Below are positions 1 to 9,049 of a stretch of DNA of 37,619 nucleotides, piece by piece. Each line of letters opens with the position of its first letter. The stretch's first letter is position 1. Under the pieces are notes generated by a model. The model had not been told where the DNA came from, made no database searches, and worked only from the letters and a program-made list of their open reading frames with translations. This DNA comes from a bacterium (GTDB lineage: Bacteria; Gemmatimonadota; Glassbacteria; GWA2-58-10), in assembly GCA_021372515.1 (NCBI GenBank), contig JAJFUG010000078.1:1-37619 (forward strand), written 5' to 3'. The position numbers and the translations under genes were made by a program.

Positions 1-2547
1 TCAGAACTGATCACCCCAGTACCAGCGCATCTGGAAATTCGAGATGTCCTCGAACGCGGCCGGGTCGCCCTTGGCCGGGCCGTAATGGTTCCCGCCGCCG
101 AACGTGGTCAGGTAGAGCATGCCAGGGTGAACCGGGTCGAAAATGGGACGGTAGCCCCACTTGAAATTGTAGCCCTGGATATGGGTCCAGGTGGCCCCGC
201 GGTCCTCGCTGCGGAACGCGGCGTTGTCGAACGTGTTGATCACGATCACGTTGCTGTCGCGCGGGTCGACCGCCGCGCCGTAGACATGGGCGTCCTCGCG
301 GAAAATACGCCGCCAGGTCAGACCGCCGTCGTCGCTGGCCAGCACGCCGCCGCCCACGTTGTTCACCTGCCAGTTGCCGTGGACCATCTCGCCCACGTCC
401 ATCTGCGGCCAGGCGCAGAGGTACAGACGGTCGGGGTTGAGCGGGTCGTAGATCAGGTCGTTGGGGAAATTGACCTTCTCGGGCAGGCTCACCTGGGTCC
501 AGGTGGCCCCGGAGTCCTCGCTGCGGAACAGCCCGCCATCCGTGATGACACTGCCCTGACGGTCCTGCACCACCAGGGCGAACAACCGTCCGCCGGGCAA
601 CAGGCACAGGTGCCAGTAGTTGCGGTTGGTTCCCGGCACCTGGGGAAGGGCCTGCCAGGTCAGGCCGTTGTTGACCGACTTGTACACGCCGCTGCGGAAC
701 CCGCTGGCGTAAAGAGTGCGGTTGCCGGCCGGAGTGCGCAGATCGACCACGAAATGAGTGGGGACGAATGTGGAGGGCAGGCCGGAGCTGGCGTTTGTCC
801 AGGTGCGGCCGCCGTCGGTCGTGGTCATCATCCCGCCGGCCGGGTCGTTGAACCCGTTGCGGAACATCTTGTCTCGCGGCAGGTCGTGCTTGTAGGACCA
901 GGCGGACCAGGCGCGCCCCTTGACCTCGGGGTCGAACTCCATCCAGTAGCAGGTGTTGGCCCAGTTGCCCGGCACGCCCTTGATCCCGCTCTGCCAGGAC
1001 TGGCCGCCGTCGAAGCTCTGGAACGCCCCAATATCGGTGGTGGGGGCGAATATGTGCAGGCTGTCGAACGGGTCGAACTTCAGCGTGTAGCTGCCGGTCA
1101 CATCCAGGCCGCGGCTGGAGAAGGTGCCGTCCGCGTTGGTGTTCGAGTACACCTGGTTCCAGGTCTTGCCGCCGTCCAGGGTGCGGATCGTGCCGCCGTA
1201 GTCGGTCACGTAGGCGATATCGCTGTTGGAGGCGCAGACCCCGATCGACAGCGCGCTGCCGCGCCAGCCCGGCCCGTAGACCGCATCCAGCCAGCCCTGG
1301 TCGATCAGGTTGTTGAGGACCAGTCCGCTCCAGCCGGAATGATAGACCCATTCCCACTTGGCCCCGCGGTCGCTGGTGCGGAATATCCCGAAAGTGCCGC
1401 CCGGGAAATCCGGGCAGGAAAGATAGACCACATCCGGCTTGCCCTCACAGACCGCCAGGGTGTTGTAAGTGCCGCCGGACAGGGTGCTGGTGGTCACGCT
1501 GGTCCAGGTGGCCCCGCGGTCCGCGCTGCGGTAGACTTTGTTGCTTCCCAGGACGTACAGAAGGGTTCCCTGGCTGTCGTGCCCGCCATCGGCCGCATCC
1601 AGCGAGGAGAGCGGCAGGCTGACTGGAGTTGACTGCCCGCTGGTCTCCGAGACAAGGAGCGCCTGGCTCTGGGTCACAACCAGCACCTCATCCGGCTTGC
1701 CCCACCAGGAGCCGGGGAACAGGGCGATCACCGGCGAACCGAGGTCCGATACCACGCGTCGCCAGCTCGCGCCGTAGTCGTTGGAGACCAGAACGTAGTA
1801 CGAGGCGCCCCAGGGTGCGGAGTGTACTATCCAGAGGTGGTTGCTATTGGTGGGGTCCACGCGCACCAGCTCCACCTCGGTGGATTGCTCGCCCTCGGGC
1901 TGGCCCTGGGCGGTCTCGACCCAGTAGTCGGCGTGGTCGCCCTCCATGTGCTCCTTGATTATATCGGCCGGGTCGGGGTAGACAATCTCCCAGCGCAGGC
2001 CCTTGTCCCGGCTGCGCAGGAGCATGCCGGAGGCGGCGTAAACCGTGTTCGGGTCGGAGGGGTCGAACTCGAAGTCCAGGACGATGGTGCGCAGGTTGAA
2101 CATGCGCCAGGTCTTGGCGTTGTCGTAGGTCACGTAGGCCCCGGTCATGTCGCAGCGCTCGAACACATTGTCCGGGTCGGCCGGGTTGACCGTGGGCAGG
2201 AACTGGCCGCCGCCGCCGCCCGGCCCGACCACGCGCCAGGAGGTGGCCGTTGGTTCGGCCTGGCTGACCGTGCCGCCATTTATCCGGCGGCCCAGGAATA
2301 TGGCGTCCGCCAGGGAGCGCACCCCGTCGCCGTTGAAATCGCCGGTCCAGGCGGCGGAGCCGGAGCGCAGGCGGGCCAGTTGGCACAGCACGTCCATGAT
2401 GCTCACCCGGCCGTCACCGTTGACATCCTCGTTGAACCGCACCGAGGACAGCTCCGGTGTGACAGCCGCGACAGGCAGCGGCAGAATGAGCGCCGCGCCC
2501 AGACAGAGAAGGAAAGCCATCGAAACCTGTCTCATCCAGCGAGCCAT
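1..2547 (-). CDS. Secreted BNR/Asp-box propeller protein with N-terminal dockerin
   Basis: 848 aa, complete; the stop is the first three bases of the window. A signal peptide spans about residues 1-28. Residues 38-92 form a type I dockerin-like pair of calcium loops (DVNGDGRVS and DFNGDGVRS, each followed by a helix). The rest is a run of at least ten Asp-box motifs of the S-x-D-x-G-x-T-W kind (SNDYGASW, SADRGATW, TLDGGKTW, TTDGGRTW, SEDSGATW, SDDGGLTW). These are typical of sialidase/VPS10/GH74-type beta-propellers, and the early GGGGG plus P-x-D-P-x-x-V pattern resembles GH74 xyloglucanases. The likely role is extracellular glycan binding or hydrolysis; I cannot identify the catalytic acids, so the substrate is open. 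AAGGAG lies 7 nt before the ATG. A 6-bp-stem hairpin (2602-2619) lies in the leader. Dockerins usually anchor to cohesins, and none is visible here. Confidence 0.85.
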   Translation of the reverse strand: MARWMRQVSMAFLLCLGAALILPLPVAAVTPELSSVRFNEDVNGDGRVSIMDVLCQLARLRSGSAAWTGDFNGDGVRSLADAIFLGRRINGGTVSQAEPTATSWRVVGPGGGGGQFLPTVNPADPDNVFERCDMTGAYVTYDNAKTWRMFNLRTIVLDFEFDPSDPNTVYAASGMLLRSRDKGLRWEIVYPDPADIIKEHMEGDHADYWVETAQGQPEGEQSTEVELVRVDPTNSNHLWIVHSAPWGASYYVLVSNDYGASWRRVVSDLGSPVIALFPGSWWGKPDEVLVVTQSQALLVSETSGQSTPVSLPLSSLDAADGGHDSQGTLLYVLGSNKVYRSADRGATWTSVTTSTLSGGTYNTLAVCEGKPDVVYLSCPDFPGGTFGIFRTSDRGAKWEWVYHSGWSGLVLNNLIDQGWLDAVYGPGWRGSALSIGVCASNSDIAYVTDYGGTIRTLDGGKTWNQVYSNTNADGTFSSRGLDVTGSYTLKFDPFDSLHIFAPTTDIGAFQSFDGGQSWQSGIKGVPGNWANTCYWMEFDPEVKGRAWSAWSYKHDLPRDKMFRNGFNDPAGGMMTTTDGGRTWTNASSGLPSTFVPTHFVVDLRTPAGNRTLYASGFRSGVYKSVNNGLTWQALPQVPGTNRNYWHLCLLPGGRLFALVVQDRQGSVITDGGLFRSEDSGATWTQVSLPEKVNFPNDLIYDPLNPDRLYLCAWPQMDVGEMVHGNWQVNNVGGGVLASDDGGLTWRRIFREDAHVYGAAVDPRDSNVIVINTFDNAAFRSEDRGATWTHIQGYNFKWGYRPIFDPVHPGMLYLTTFGGGNHYGPAKGDPAAFEDISNFQMRWYWGDQF

Positions 2548-2712
2548 TCTCTACTCCTTTTTATTGACATTCCTTTGGGGGAATTCAGTTTGAGGGGTTG
2601 GTGCCGGGTGGGTCCGGCAATTGATTCAGATTAAAAACAAAATAACAGTTTTCTTTTATTGAGCAAGACGGATTTACGCGGGAAAGAGTCGGCGCGGGCC
2701 GAGCGAACAATC

Positions 2713-2741
2713 TTGTCAGGCGGGCGTGAGCGGGCTATATA
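2713..2741 (+). promoter_or_regulatory. Sigma-70-type promoter for the MBL-fold lipoprotein gene
   Basis: TTGTCA at 2713-2718, a 17-nt spacer, then TATATA at 2736-2741, lying 58 nt before the ATG at 2800. A strong ribosome-binding site (AGAGGAG, 2786-2792) follows with 7-nt spacing. The spacing and the empty divergent gap support the call. Confidence 0.6.
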
Positions 2742-2799
2742 AGAGACGGATTGAATCCGGTCACACGCGCCGATTCCACGCAAACAGAGGAGTTCGGGT

Positions 2800-3816
2800 A
2801 TGAAGAAATGGGGTTTGGCATCTGTCTTGCTGGCGGGCTTTCTTGCCGGCCTGGCCTTTCTGACTGCGGGCTGCGGAGCGGGGAGTACGCAGAACAGCCC
2901 CACTGTGACCGCGAAACGGGACACCTGGGTGCGCGCGGCCCTGGCAGAGGTGGAAACCACGCTGGCCGCCAATCCGCCCGGCAGCGGCGAACCCGAGCTG
3001 CGCCGTCAGACGCTCTGGCTGCTGGATGACCCGCTGCACCTGTCCGAGGCCCCGCGGATCGGCGCGATAGGGGAGTACTACCGGCAGGCGATCGAGAGCG
3101 CCCTGACCCGGATCGAAGACGAGAAAGTCACCTCCGGGGCCACGCTCTGGAAGCTGTACAACCACTCTTTTGTAGTGAAGACCAGCGAGGCGACATTCGG
3201 CTTCGACATAAACCCGGGCGTGGACTCGGTGCTCATGAGCGACAGCCAGCAGGAGCGCCTGGCCCGGGCCCTGGATGTGATGTTCCTCTCGCACCCGCAC
3301 CGCGACCATGCGAACTATGGTTTCGTGGAGCGCCTGCGGCGGCTGGGAAAACCGGTGGCCGCCCCGGAGGGTCTCTGGAGCGACCGTCCGCTCGGGCCCG
3401 GACTGACCTATCCCTCCGCTGGCGCGGACCTGAGCCTGGGCGGCGTGGCTTACCGTGTTTTCCCCGGCCACCAGGAGGACATCCCGAACAATGTCCACCT
3501 GGTCCGCTCGGGCGGTGTATCGGTCATGCACACCGGCGACCAGGATAACCGTGAGGATTTCGCGGCCTGGATCGACAGCCTGGGCACGCACCACCAAGTC
3601 GATATCCTGCTGCCCAACTGCTGGACCCCCGATCTGCCGCGCCTGGTCCGCGGGGTCAACCCCCGCCTGGTTATCACCGGGCATGAGAACGAGCTGGGCC
3701 ACACGGTGGACCACAGGGAGAGCTTTTCCAAGACCTACGGGAAGATCGGGGACATCGCCTGCCCCTGCCCGGTGTTGAGCTGGGGTGAGCGCTACCATTT
3801 CGAGAGTGGGAAGTGA
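2800..3816 (+). CDS. Metallo-beta-lactamase-fold hydrolase, lipoprotein
   Basis: 338 aa. A lipoprotein signal ends in LTAGC, making Cys25 the probable lipidated residue, so the protein should sit on a membrane facing the periplasm or outside. Residues 163-171 read LSHPHRDHA, the H-x-H-x-D-H metal site of the MBL fold. Later candidate ligands are H224 (FPGHQ), H244/D247 (HTGDQD) and H295 (ITGHE). The fold hydrolyses esters, phosphoesters or lactams using one or two metals; the substrate cannot be read here. The 110 residues before the motif are partly helical and unlike a standard MBL start, so there may be a small extra domain. It is monocistronic, with its own promoter and a downstream bidirectional terminator. 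Confidence 0.8.
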   Translation: MKKWGLASVLLAGFLAGLAFLTAGCGAGSTQNSPTVTAKRDTWVRAALAEVETTLAANPPGSGEPELRRQTLWLLDDPLHLSEAPRIGAIGEYYRQAIESALTRIEDEKVTSGATLWKLYNHSFVVKTSEATFGFDINPGVDSVLMSDSQQERLARALDVMFLSHPHRDHANYGFVERLRRLGKPVAAPEGLWSDRPLGPGLTYPSAGADLSLGGVAYRVFPGHQEDIPNNVHLVRSGGVSVMHTGDQDNREDFAAWIDSLGTHHQVDILLPNCWTPDLPRLVRGVNPRLVITGHENELGHTVDHRESFSKTYGKIGDIACPCPVLSWGERYHFESGK

Positions 3817-3858
3817 GGTGGAGAGAAAGACTTTTTTTGTTTGCCTGACTCGACTGTA

Positions 3859-4001
3859 ACACACACTGCCCGCTGACACGGGCACCCCTCTCGAGAGGGC
3901 AGTTATCCCGCCCCGCTGTCCGGCCCGCGATAAATTGCCCAGGAGGAGAGGCTTTCAATCCCTCTAAAAAGAGGGGGGGCGGCGTAGCCGACGGGGTGTG
4001 T
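3859..4001. repeat. Dispersed-repeat-like intergenic element with nested palindromes
   Basis: Non-coding stretch whose ends are roughly inverted (ACACAC at 3861-3866 against GTGTGT at 3996-4001, each next to a CCCG/CGGG block). It contains two strong palindromes: CCCTCTCGAGAGGG (3886-3899, perfect 14 bp) and CCCTCT-AAAA-AGAGGG (3960-3975). This build is typical of small dispersed intergenic repeats or MITE/REP-like elements. No second copy is present in the window, so its dispersed nature is inferred. Confidence 0.4.
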
Positions 4002-4011
4002 AGATTCAAAT

Positions 4012-4046
4012 AAAAAGGGGCACGCTGCACAGCGCGCCCCTTTTGT
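4012..4046. terminator. Bidirectional terminator between convergent genes
   Basis: Stem GGGGCaCGCT (4017-4026) pairs with AGCGcGCCCC (4031-4040) with one mismatch. It is flanked by A-runs on the left and TTTTGTTTT on the right, so both the + gene (ends 3816) and the - gene (ends 4080) get a stem plus U-tract. Confidence 0.75.
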
Positions 4047-4079
4047 TTTACGGCAGGAATACTCTCGTAAGCTGAGACC

Positions 4080-5813
4080 TTACGGGATCACCGGCAGCAC
4101 GATCCGCGAGGGATAGAGCTTGCCGTGGTGTACGCCCTGGCTGGCTTTCTCGATCCGCGTGCCGGTGGCGAAATCCTCACCCGTGTTCAGGTTGCGGTCG
4201 AAACGCGGGAAGTTGCTGCTCGAGACCTCCACCCGGATGCGGTGGCCCTTGAGGAACACGTTGCTGGTGGCCCAGAGGTCGATACTGTACTCGTAGATTT
4301 TGCCCGGCTGAATGGGCGTGGGCGCCTTGCCCGGCTCGCGGTACGTGGCCCGCACGATCCCGTCGCACAGGCTCATCGCCCGGCCGTCCGGGTGCACGTC
4401 CAGCAGCTTTACCGTGAAATCGGTGCTGGGGGCCGAGCTTTCGGCCCAGAGCACGGCGCGCACCGGTCCGGTCACCTCCAGGTCGGCGTCCAGCGCGGCC
4501 GTGGTGTAGACCAGGATATCGCCGCGCAGCTCCTTGGCCGCCTCGTCATAGGGTCCCTCCATCGCGCTCAGGACCGGGTCGCGCGGGTCGTAGACAAAGC
4601 GGTCGGGGTTGTCGCGGGCCGGGACTTTTTCGCTCAGGACACCGTCGCCGTTACGCGTGTTGGCCTTTCCGCCGCCGTCCAGGTAGAAATCGCGGTACTG
4701 GGTGCGGGCCAGGGGCCACTCCTTCTCGTTGCGCCACTCATTCCGTCCCATCACGAACAGACGCACCGGGCCGAGGGTGTCGAGACCGGTGTCGAGGCCC
4801 TTGATCCGGTTGTCGAACCACTGCAGCTCGATCTGCCGCACATCCAGGACCGCGCCCTTGCCGAAATCCAGCTCGCCGGTGCGGCCGTCGCGGGTGAAAC
4901 TGTGCACCCAGGGCCCGATCAGCAGGCGCTGCCCGGCGCGCACGGCCGGGTCGATGCCCGAGGCGGTCATGGCGCTGAAATTGTTGAGCGTGCCGTGCAA
5001 AAGGATATCGAACCAGCCGCCCACGTTGAACGCCGCGGCCCGTATCTTCGAATGCCCGTCCCCGACAGTGGTCGGCTCCCAGTAACGGTCGTGCTCGGGG
5101 TGGCTCAGCCAGTCGCGCAGGAACGGCACTTTCCAGCCGGCCAGCCGGTCCTGGTCGGCCAGCGGCAGGGACTCGTAGATTTTCATCAACTGCTCATCCG
5201 TGCGCTTGGCGTTGAGGCCGTAGGGCAGGGTCATCTCGAAGCTCCAGGCGCTCCAGAGGCTCATGCGGAACGCGCCGCCGTAATAGACCTCATCGTGCAT
5301 GTCCGAGGCCGTGACCACCGGGAACATCGCCACCAGACGATCCTGGTCGGCCTGGGGGGCGGGCATCCACTGGGTGAACCCCACGTAGGAGCCGCCGAAC
5401 GTGCCGAACCGGCCGTTGCACCAGCTCTGCGCGGCCAGCCATTTCTGGCTGTCCACGCCGTCGTCCCGCTCGTTCCGGACCGCGTCGAACAGGCCCTCCG
5501 ACTCACCCCGTCCGCGCACATCCATCAGCACCACCGCATAGCCGCGCGAGGCGAAGAAATGCCCCTCGCCGTTACCCGCGCCGCCGTTGCCGTAGGGCGT
5601 GCGCAGCAGGAGCGCCGGGAACGCGCCCGCGGTGTCCGGACGGTAGATGTTGGCCGAGAGCCGCACCCCGTCGCGCATCTCGACTTTCACGTCCAACTCC
5701 TCGCGCACGCGGTAGGCCGCAGGCGAGGTGTCCGCCGCGAGCCGGGATACGGGAACAGCCAGCCAGAGCAACAGCAGCACCAGGAACAGCCCTCGAACGG
5801 GTCGACTGCGCAT
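4080..5813 (-). CDS. Secreted CocE/NonD-family hydrolase (X-Pro dipeptidyl-peptidase/esterase fold)
   Basis: 577 aa with an N-terminal signal peptide (about 1-27). An alpha/beta-hydrolase core starts at VEMRDGVRLSANIYRP (about 45-59). The nucleophile elbow is GGSYVG with Ser142 preceded by FGTFG; a likely catalytic Asp lies in NVGGWFDILLHG and His in GPWVHS. The C-terminal 220 residues (VRAVLWAESSAPSTDF, then GHRIRVEVSSSNFPRFDRN) are the jelly-roll domain of the X-Pro dipeptidyl-peptidase C-terminal family. Members cleave acyl esters, amides or X-Pro peptides. The signal peptide suggests a periplasmic or secreted hydrolase. It is a distant paralogue of the 15278-17308 gene. It starts 3 nt after a poor Shine-Dalgarno sequence (GGAGCGCTCCC), so the exact start is less certain. 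Confidence 0.88.
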   Translation of the reverse strand: MRSRPVRGLFLVLLLLWLAVPVSRLAADTSPAAYRVREELDVKVEMRDGVRLSANIYRPDTAGAFPALLLRTPYGNGGAGNGEGHFFASRGYAVVLMDVRGRGESEGLFDAVRNERDDGVDSQKWLAAQSWCNGRFGTFGGSYVGFTQWMPAPQADQDRLVAMFPVVTASDMHDEVYYGGAFRMSLWSAWSFEMTLPYGLNAKRTDEQLMKIYESLPLADQDRLAGWKVPFLRDWLSHPEHDRYWEPTTVGDGHSKIRAAAFNVGGWFDILLHGTLNNFSAMTASGIDPAVRAGQRLLIGPWVHSFTRDGRTGELDFGKGAVLDVRQIELQWFDNRIKGLDTGLDTLGPVRLFVMGRNEWRNEKEWPLARTQYRDFYLDGGGKANTRNGDGVLSEKVPARDNPDRFVYDPRDPVLSAMEGPYDEAAKELRGDILVYTTAALDADLEVTGPVRAVLWAESSAPSTDFTVKLLDVHPDGRAMSLCDGIVRATYREPGKAPTPIQPGKIYEYSIDLWATSNVFLKGHRIRVEVSSSNFPRFDRNLNTGEDFATGTRIEKASQGVHHGKLYPSRIVLPVIP

Positions 5814-5988
5814 GGGAGCGCTCCTTGATTGGGGAGAATTAAATCCGCGCCAGCGATTTCAGAACTTCCGCCGAGGGCGGTCAGTCGCGCATCGGCTGGA
5901 ACAACGAAAAGGAACATCAATCTAAATATATATGTTGCTGTCCTGAGGGTGTGATATTTTTCTGGCCTGGGGGAACAATAGATGTAAC

Positions 5989-6004
5989 ATTGGACTAATC
6001 CAAT
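5989..6004. promoter_or_regulatory. Small palindrome in the divergent gap
   Basis: ATTGGA-CTAA-TCCAAT, a perfect 6-bp inverted repeat with a 4-nt centre in the AT-rich gap between the CocE gene (-) and the DUF362 gene (+). Position and symmetry fit an operator; no regulator can be assigned. Confidence 0.3.
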
Positions 6005-6106
6005 AAGTAGACATAACGCTCTAACATTCCCGCCGCTGTGCTCCACCTCTGGATCAACCGCCGCTCGGACGGGGCTTGCCGCCCGGACGAAGACAGGGGA
6101 CTTAAG

Positions 6107-7978
6107 ATGAAAAAGAGACGTTCTTCTCTCGTCCTGATCGCGCTGCTCACCGGGCTGGTCGGCCTGGATTTCGCGGTGCGCTCCCAGACCCCGGTGGCCC
6201 ACACCCGCTGGTGCGAGATGTCCGACTGGCAATATGACGCCAATCATGTCAGCACGGTGAGCCTGGTGCCCAGCGACTATTCAGGATTGCACGAGCCGGC
6301 CGCACTGAGCGACAGCCTGACCTACGAGCAGATCGCCGCGATGGTCCAGGAAGCCCTGGACCTGGCCGGTGGCCTGGACCTGCTGGTCCCGGCCTCAGTG
6401 CACAGCATCGTGCTCAAGCCTAACATAGTCGAGCCGGGCGAGGTGGGAAAGCGGGTGAACGGCACCGGAGTGGACACCGACTGGCGCGTGATCCGCGCCC
6501 TGGCGCTGGCGCTCTATGCGCACAACCCGGGCTACAGCATCCGGGTGGCCGAGGCCGCGGGCGGCTGGACCCGTCCCGGCACCCCGGGCGTGGCAGCCTG
6601 GGCCACGCTGGACGGCTACACGATGACCGGCTACAAGGGTATGGTCGAATCCCTCAAGGCCGACCCGGCCTACCCGGGCCTGGATTTCGACTGGGTGGAC
6701 CTGAACTATGACGACACCGTGGCGGTGAAAGTCCCGGAGCCGCGCCTGTCTCCGGACCAGACTGTGTTTTACCTTCCTCGCACCCTGGTCGAGGCGGATT
6801 ACATCATCGACGTGCCGGTGATGAAAGTGCACACAACCGGCGTGACCGTGGGCCTCAAGAACTGGGTCGGAATCCTGCCCGGCATGGTCTACGGCTGGTC
6901 CAAGGACGGGGGCTACGGCGGCAACGGCATCGGACTGAACCACGCCGCCGACCACATCCAGAAGAACATAGTCGAGCTGCACCGCGCCCTGCCGGCCAAC
7001 CTGACCCTGGTGGACGCGATCACGTGCAAGGAGCAGTCCAAGTACTTCTCCGGTATCTCCAAGCGGCGCAACCTGATAATCGCCGGAACGGATGTGGTGG
7101 CCGTGGATGCCGTGTGCTCGCACCTGATGGGGGTGAACCCTGATGACGTGGAGCATATCAGCCTGGCGGCCCTGGCCGGCCTGGGCCAGAACGACCTGGA
7201 CAAGATCGAGATCGCGGGCGGCGCCATCGAGCACTGCGCCGACCGGTTTATCAAGGCCGAGAAGACCATGGTCGCATCACAGATGAATTCCAGCTATTCC
7301 TACTATGGCCAGAGCAACCGGACCTGGCTGGTGCGGGGCGGTTTTGCCGGCACGGACCTGGACAGCGACCGTCTGGGCGGCGAGGCCGCGGCCGCGCCGG
7401 TGGCAGGCAAGGACGGCTGGAGCCGGCCGCTGTACTTCTACGATGACATCATCGACCCGGCCGCGGTCTGCCGGGATTCGGTCGACGGGGTGGAATACAG
7501 TTTCGCCTGGCTGGATTGCCCGGAGGCCGCCGCGGCGCAGCTCTGGGTCGGCTCGGCCCAGGAGATGGCGCTCTGGCTGAACGGCCAACTCGTTTATCAC
7601 TACAGCGGCGCCGCGCGCGAGCACCATCTGCCCAACTCGGTGGTCAATGTCACGGTGCAGAAAGGGCTCAACCGCATCCTGGTCAAGACTGTCCAGCGCG
7701 GCGGCGAGAGCACTTTCAGCCTGAATGTCTGCGAGAACGAGCCGGACAAGAAATACGCCGGCAACCGTCTGGCCGGAGCCAGATTCATGGCCTCCACCAC
7801 TCCGGTGCACAAGCCCGGGGACTGCAACGGCGACAACAAGCTGGATGTGTTCGACCTGCTGGCCCTGCTCAAGGCGCTCAGTTCCGGCAGCCAGGGCGCG
7901 GATTACGACTGCAACGGGGACAGCCGGGTGGATGTGTTCGATCTGCTGAGCCTGCTCAAGAGCCTGGGTGGAAACTGA
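6107..7978 (+). CDS. Secreted DUF362 protein with C-terminal dockerin
   Basis: 623 aa from the ATG at 6107, preceded by GACAGGGGA; the open frame extends upstream to 6038, but the signal-like KKRRSSLVLIALLTGLVGL supports 6107. Residues about 75-400 match the DUF362 pattern: SIVLKPNIVEPG, VIRALALALY, ADYIIDVPVMKVHTTGVTVGLKNWVG and VVAVDAVCSHLMG. The middle part (about 420-560) has an F5/8-like beta-rich look with WLVRGGFAG and ALWLNGQLVYH. The last 55 residues are a dockerin with two loops, DCNGDNKLDVFDLL and DCNGDSRVDVFDLL, each followed by a helix. DUF362 is of uncertain function; some members are coupled to ferredoxin-type clusters, but no CxxCxxC cluster is seen here. It shares a 30-nt gap with the permease downstream, so the two may be co-transcribed. 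Confidence 0.85.
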   Translation: MKKRRSSLVLIALLTGLVGLDFAVRSQTPVAHTRWCEMSDWQYDANHVSTVSLVPSDYSGLHEPAALSDSLTYEQIAAMVQEALDLAGGLDLLVPASVHSIVLKPNIVEPGEVGKRVNGTGVDTDWRVIRALALALYAHNPGYSIRVAEAAGGWTRPGTPGVAAWATLDGYTMTGYKGMVESLKADPAYPGLDFDWVDLNYDDTVAVKVPEPRLSPDQTVFYLPRTLVEADYIIDVPVMKVHTTGVTVGLKNWVGILPGMVYGWSKDGGYGGNGIGLNHAADHIQKNIVELHRALPANLTLVDAITCKEQSKYFSGISKRRNLIIAGTDVVAVDAVCSHLMGVNPDDVEHISLAALAGLGQNDLDKIEIAGGAIEHCADRFIKAEKTMVASQMNSSYSYYGQSNRTWLVRGGFAGTDLDSDRLGGEAAAAPVAGKDGWSRPLYFYDDIIDPAAVCRDSVDGVEYSFAWLDCPEAAAAQLWVGSAQEMALWLNGQLVYHYSGAAREHHLPNSVVNVTVQKGLNRILVKTVQRGGESTFSLNVCENEPDKKYAGNRLAGARFMASTTPVHKPGDCNGDNKLDVFDLLALLKALSSGSQGADYDCNGDSRVDVFDLLSLLKSLGGN

Positions 7979-8008
7979 GGACCGGTTGGACGGCCGCGCG
8001 GCCATGAG

Positions 8009-8929
8009 GTGGGCTTGGACTCCTGGTACACGTTCCAGAGGATATTCCTGCGCACCTGGACCTGGCGGATCATAGTCAATTTCTTCGAGCTGCTGGGCGA
8101 GTTGTTCCCCTACCTCCTGGCCGGGATAGTGCTGGCGGCCATTCTGCGGCGCAGTTTCCTGGGCCTGGGCCGGGCCGCGCTTTTCCGCTCGAACAAGCCC
8201 CTGGTCATAGTCCTGGCCGCCTTGGCCGGAATGCTGGCTCCGCTGCCGTTCTACCTGGCTGCTCCGCTGGCCGCGGTGTTTGTCGCCTCGGGCATGCCAG
8301 CCCCGGTGGCGCTGGCTTTCCTGGTCGCCTGCCCGTTGATCGATCCCAACCTGATACTTCTTACCTGGGCCGCTTTCGGCTGGAAGATGACCCTGGCGCG
8401 CGTGCTGTCCGCGTTCATCCTGGCCGTGGCCGGGGGCCTGGCCTGGAAAGCCCTGGAGCTGCGGTTCCCGACAGCCGCGCGGGCGGAGTTCCTGGCCGCA
8501 TCCCAGGCCAAGGCGGAGAGCTACGGCGCGCGCGACTTGCGCACCGCTCTCTGGCGTCAGAGCCTTTTCATTGCCCGGGTGTTCAGCCTGAGCCTGCTGA
8601 TCAGCGCGGCGCTCAAGGCGCTGTTGCCGCCGGAGTCACTGCGGGCGCTGCTGGGCGGCACGGGCAGTCTGGCCGTGCTGGCGGCCATCGCCGCGGGCAT
8701 CCCGTTTTACCAGTGCGGCGGCGCCTCGATCCCGGTGATGCAGGCCCTGGCCGGCCTGGGCCTGAGCCAGGGCGCGGTGCTGGCCTTTTTCATCTCGGGC
8801 CCGGCCACGAAACTGTCCTCGATGTACGCGTTCCGGGAGGCTTTCGGCTTGCGTTTCCTTCTTCTGTTCGTGGGCTACGCCCTGGCCGGGGCCTTCGTGG
8901 CCGGGGTGCTGTTCAACCTGCTGGTCTGA
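8009..8929 (+). CDS. DUF318/ArsP-type membrane permease
   Basis: 306 aa with about eight hydrophobic segments in two related halves. The first half carries APLPFYLAAPLAAVFVASG plus AFLVACPLIDPN, the second PFYQCGGASIPVMQALAG plus FFISGPATKLSSM. These are the paired signatures of the predicted permease family that includes ArsP and the SO_0444-type Cu/Zn efflux proteins. The Cys usually found in the first-half signature is absent; one Cys remains in the second half. The substrate may be a metal, metalloid or organoarsenical, but this is unproven. The start is GTG at 8009, or possibly TTG at 8015, which is better spaced behind the GAGGTGG at 8006-8012. It lies just after the DUF362-dockerin gene. 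Confidence 0.8.
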   Translation: MGLDSWYTFQRIFLRTWTWRIIVNFFELLGELFPYLLAGIVLAAILRRSFLGLGRAALFRSNKPLVIVLAALAGMLAPLPFYLAAPLAAVFVASGMPAPVALAFLVACPLIDPNLILLTWAAFGWKMTLARVLSAFILAVAGGLAWKALELRFPTAARAEFLAASQAKAESYGARDLRTALWRQSLFIARVFSLSLLISAALKALLPPESLRALLGGTGSLAVLAAIAAGIPFYQCGGASIPVMQALAGLGLSQGAVLAFFISGPATKLSSMYAFREAFGLRFLLLFVGYALAGAFVAGVLFNLLV

Positions 8930-8954
8930 TTGTCAGCCGCAGCACTCCGACAAT

Positions 8955-9008
8955 TTAAAAGAAAAGAAACGAATGAGGGGCTGCCTGCAGTCGCACAGGC
9001 GGCCCCTC
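8955..9008 (-). terminator. Rho-independent terminator of the LTxxQ-like gene
   Basis: Thirteen-base-pair stem: GAGGGGCTGCCTG (8975-8987) pairs with CAGGCGGCCCCTC (8996-9008), with one G-T pair. On the minus strand it is followed by a T-rich stretch (complement of 8955-8970). It lies 42 nt past the stop of the minus gene and also blocks read-through from it into the permease. Confidence 0.8.
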
Positions 9009-9049
9009 ACACGTGCTGCATCTATGATAAAAGCACCCGGGCTTGCGAC

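Noticed and set aside
85-1632. 515-aa open frame on the + strand
   Set aside because: Shadow of the BNR/dockerin gene; no recognisable family and a composition bias.
4125-5828. 567-aa open frame on the + strand
   Set aside because: Antisense shadow of the CocE gene; Val/Ala/Gly/His-rich low-complexity protein with no motif, as expected in GC-rich DNA.
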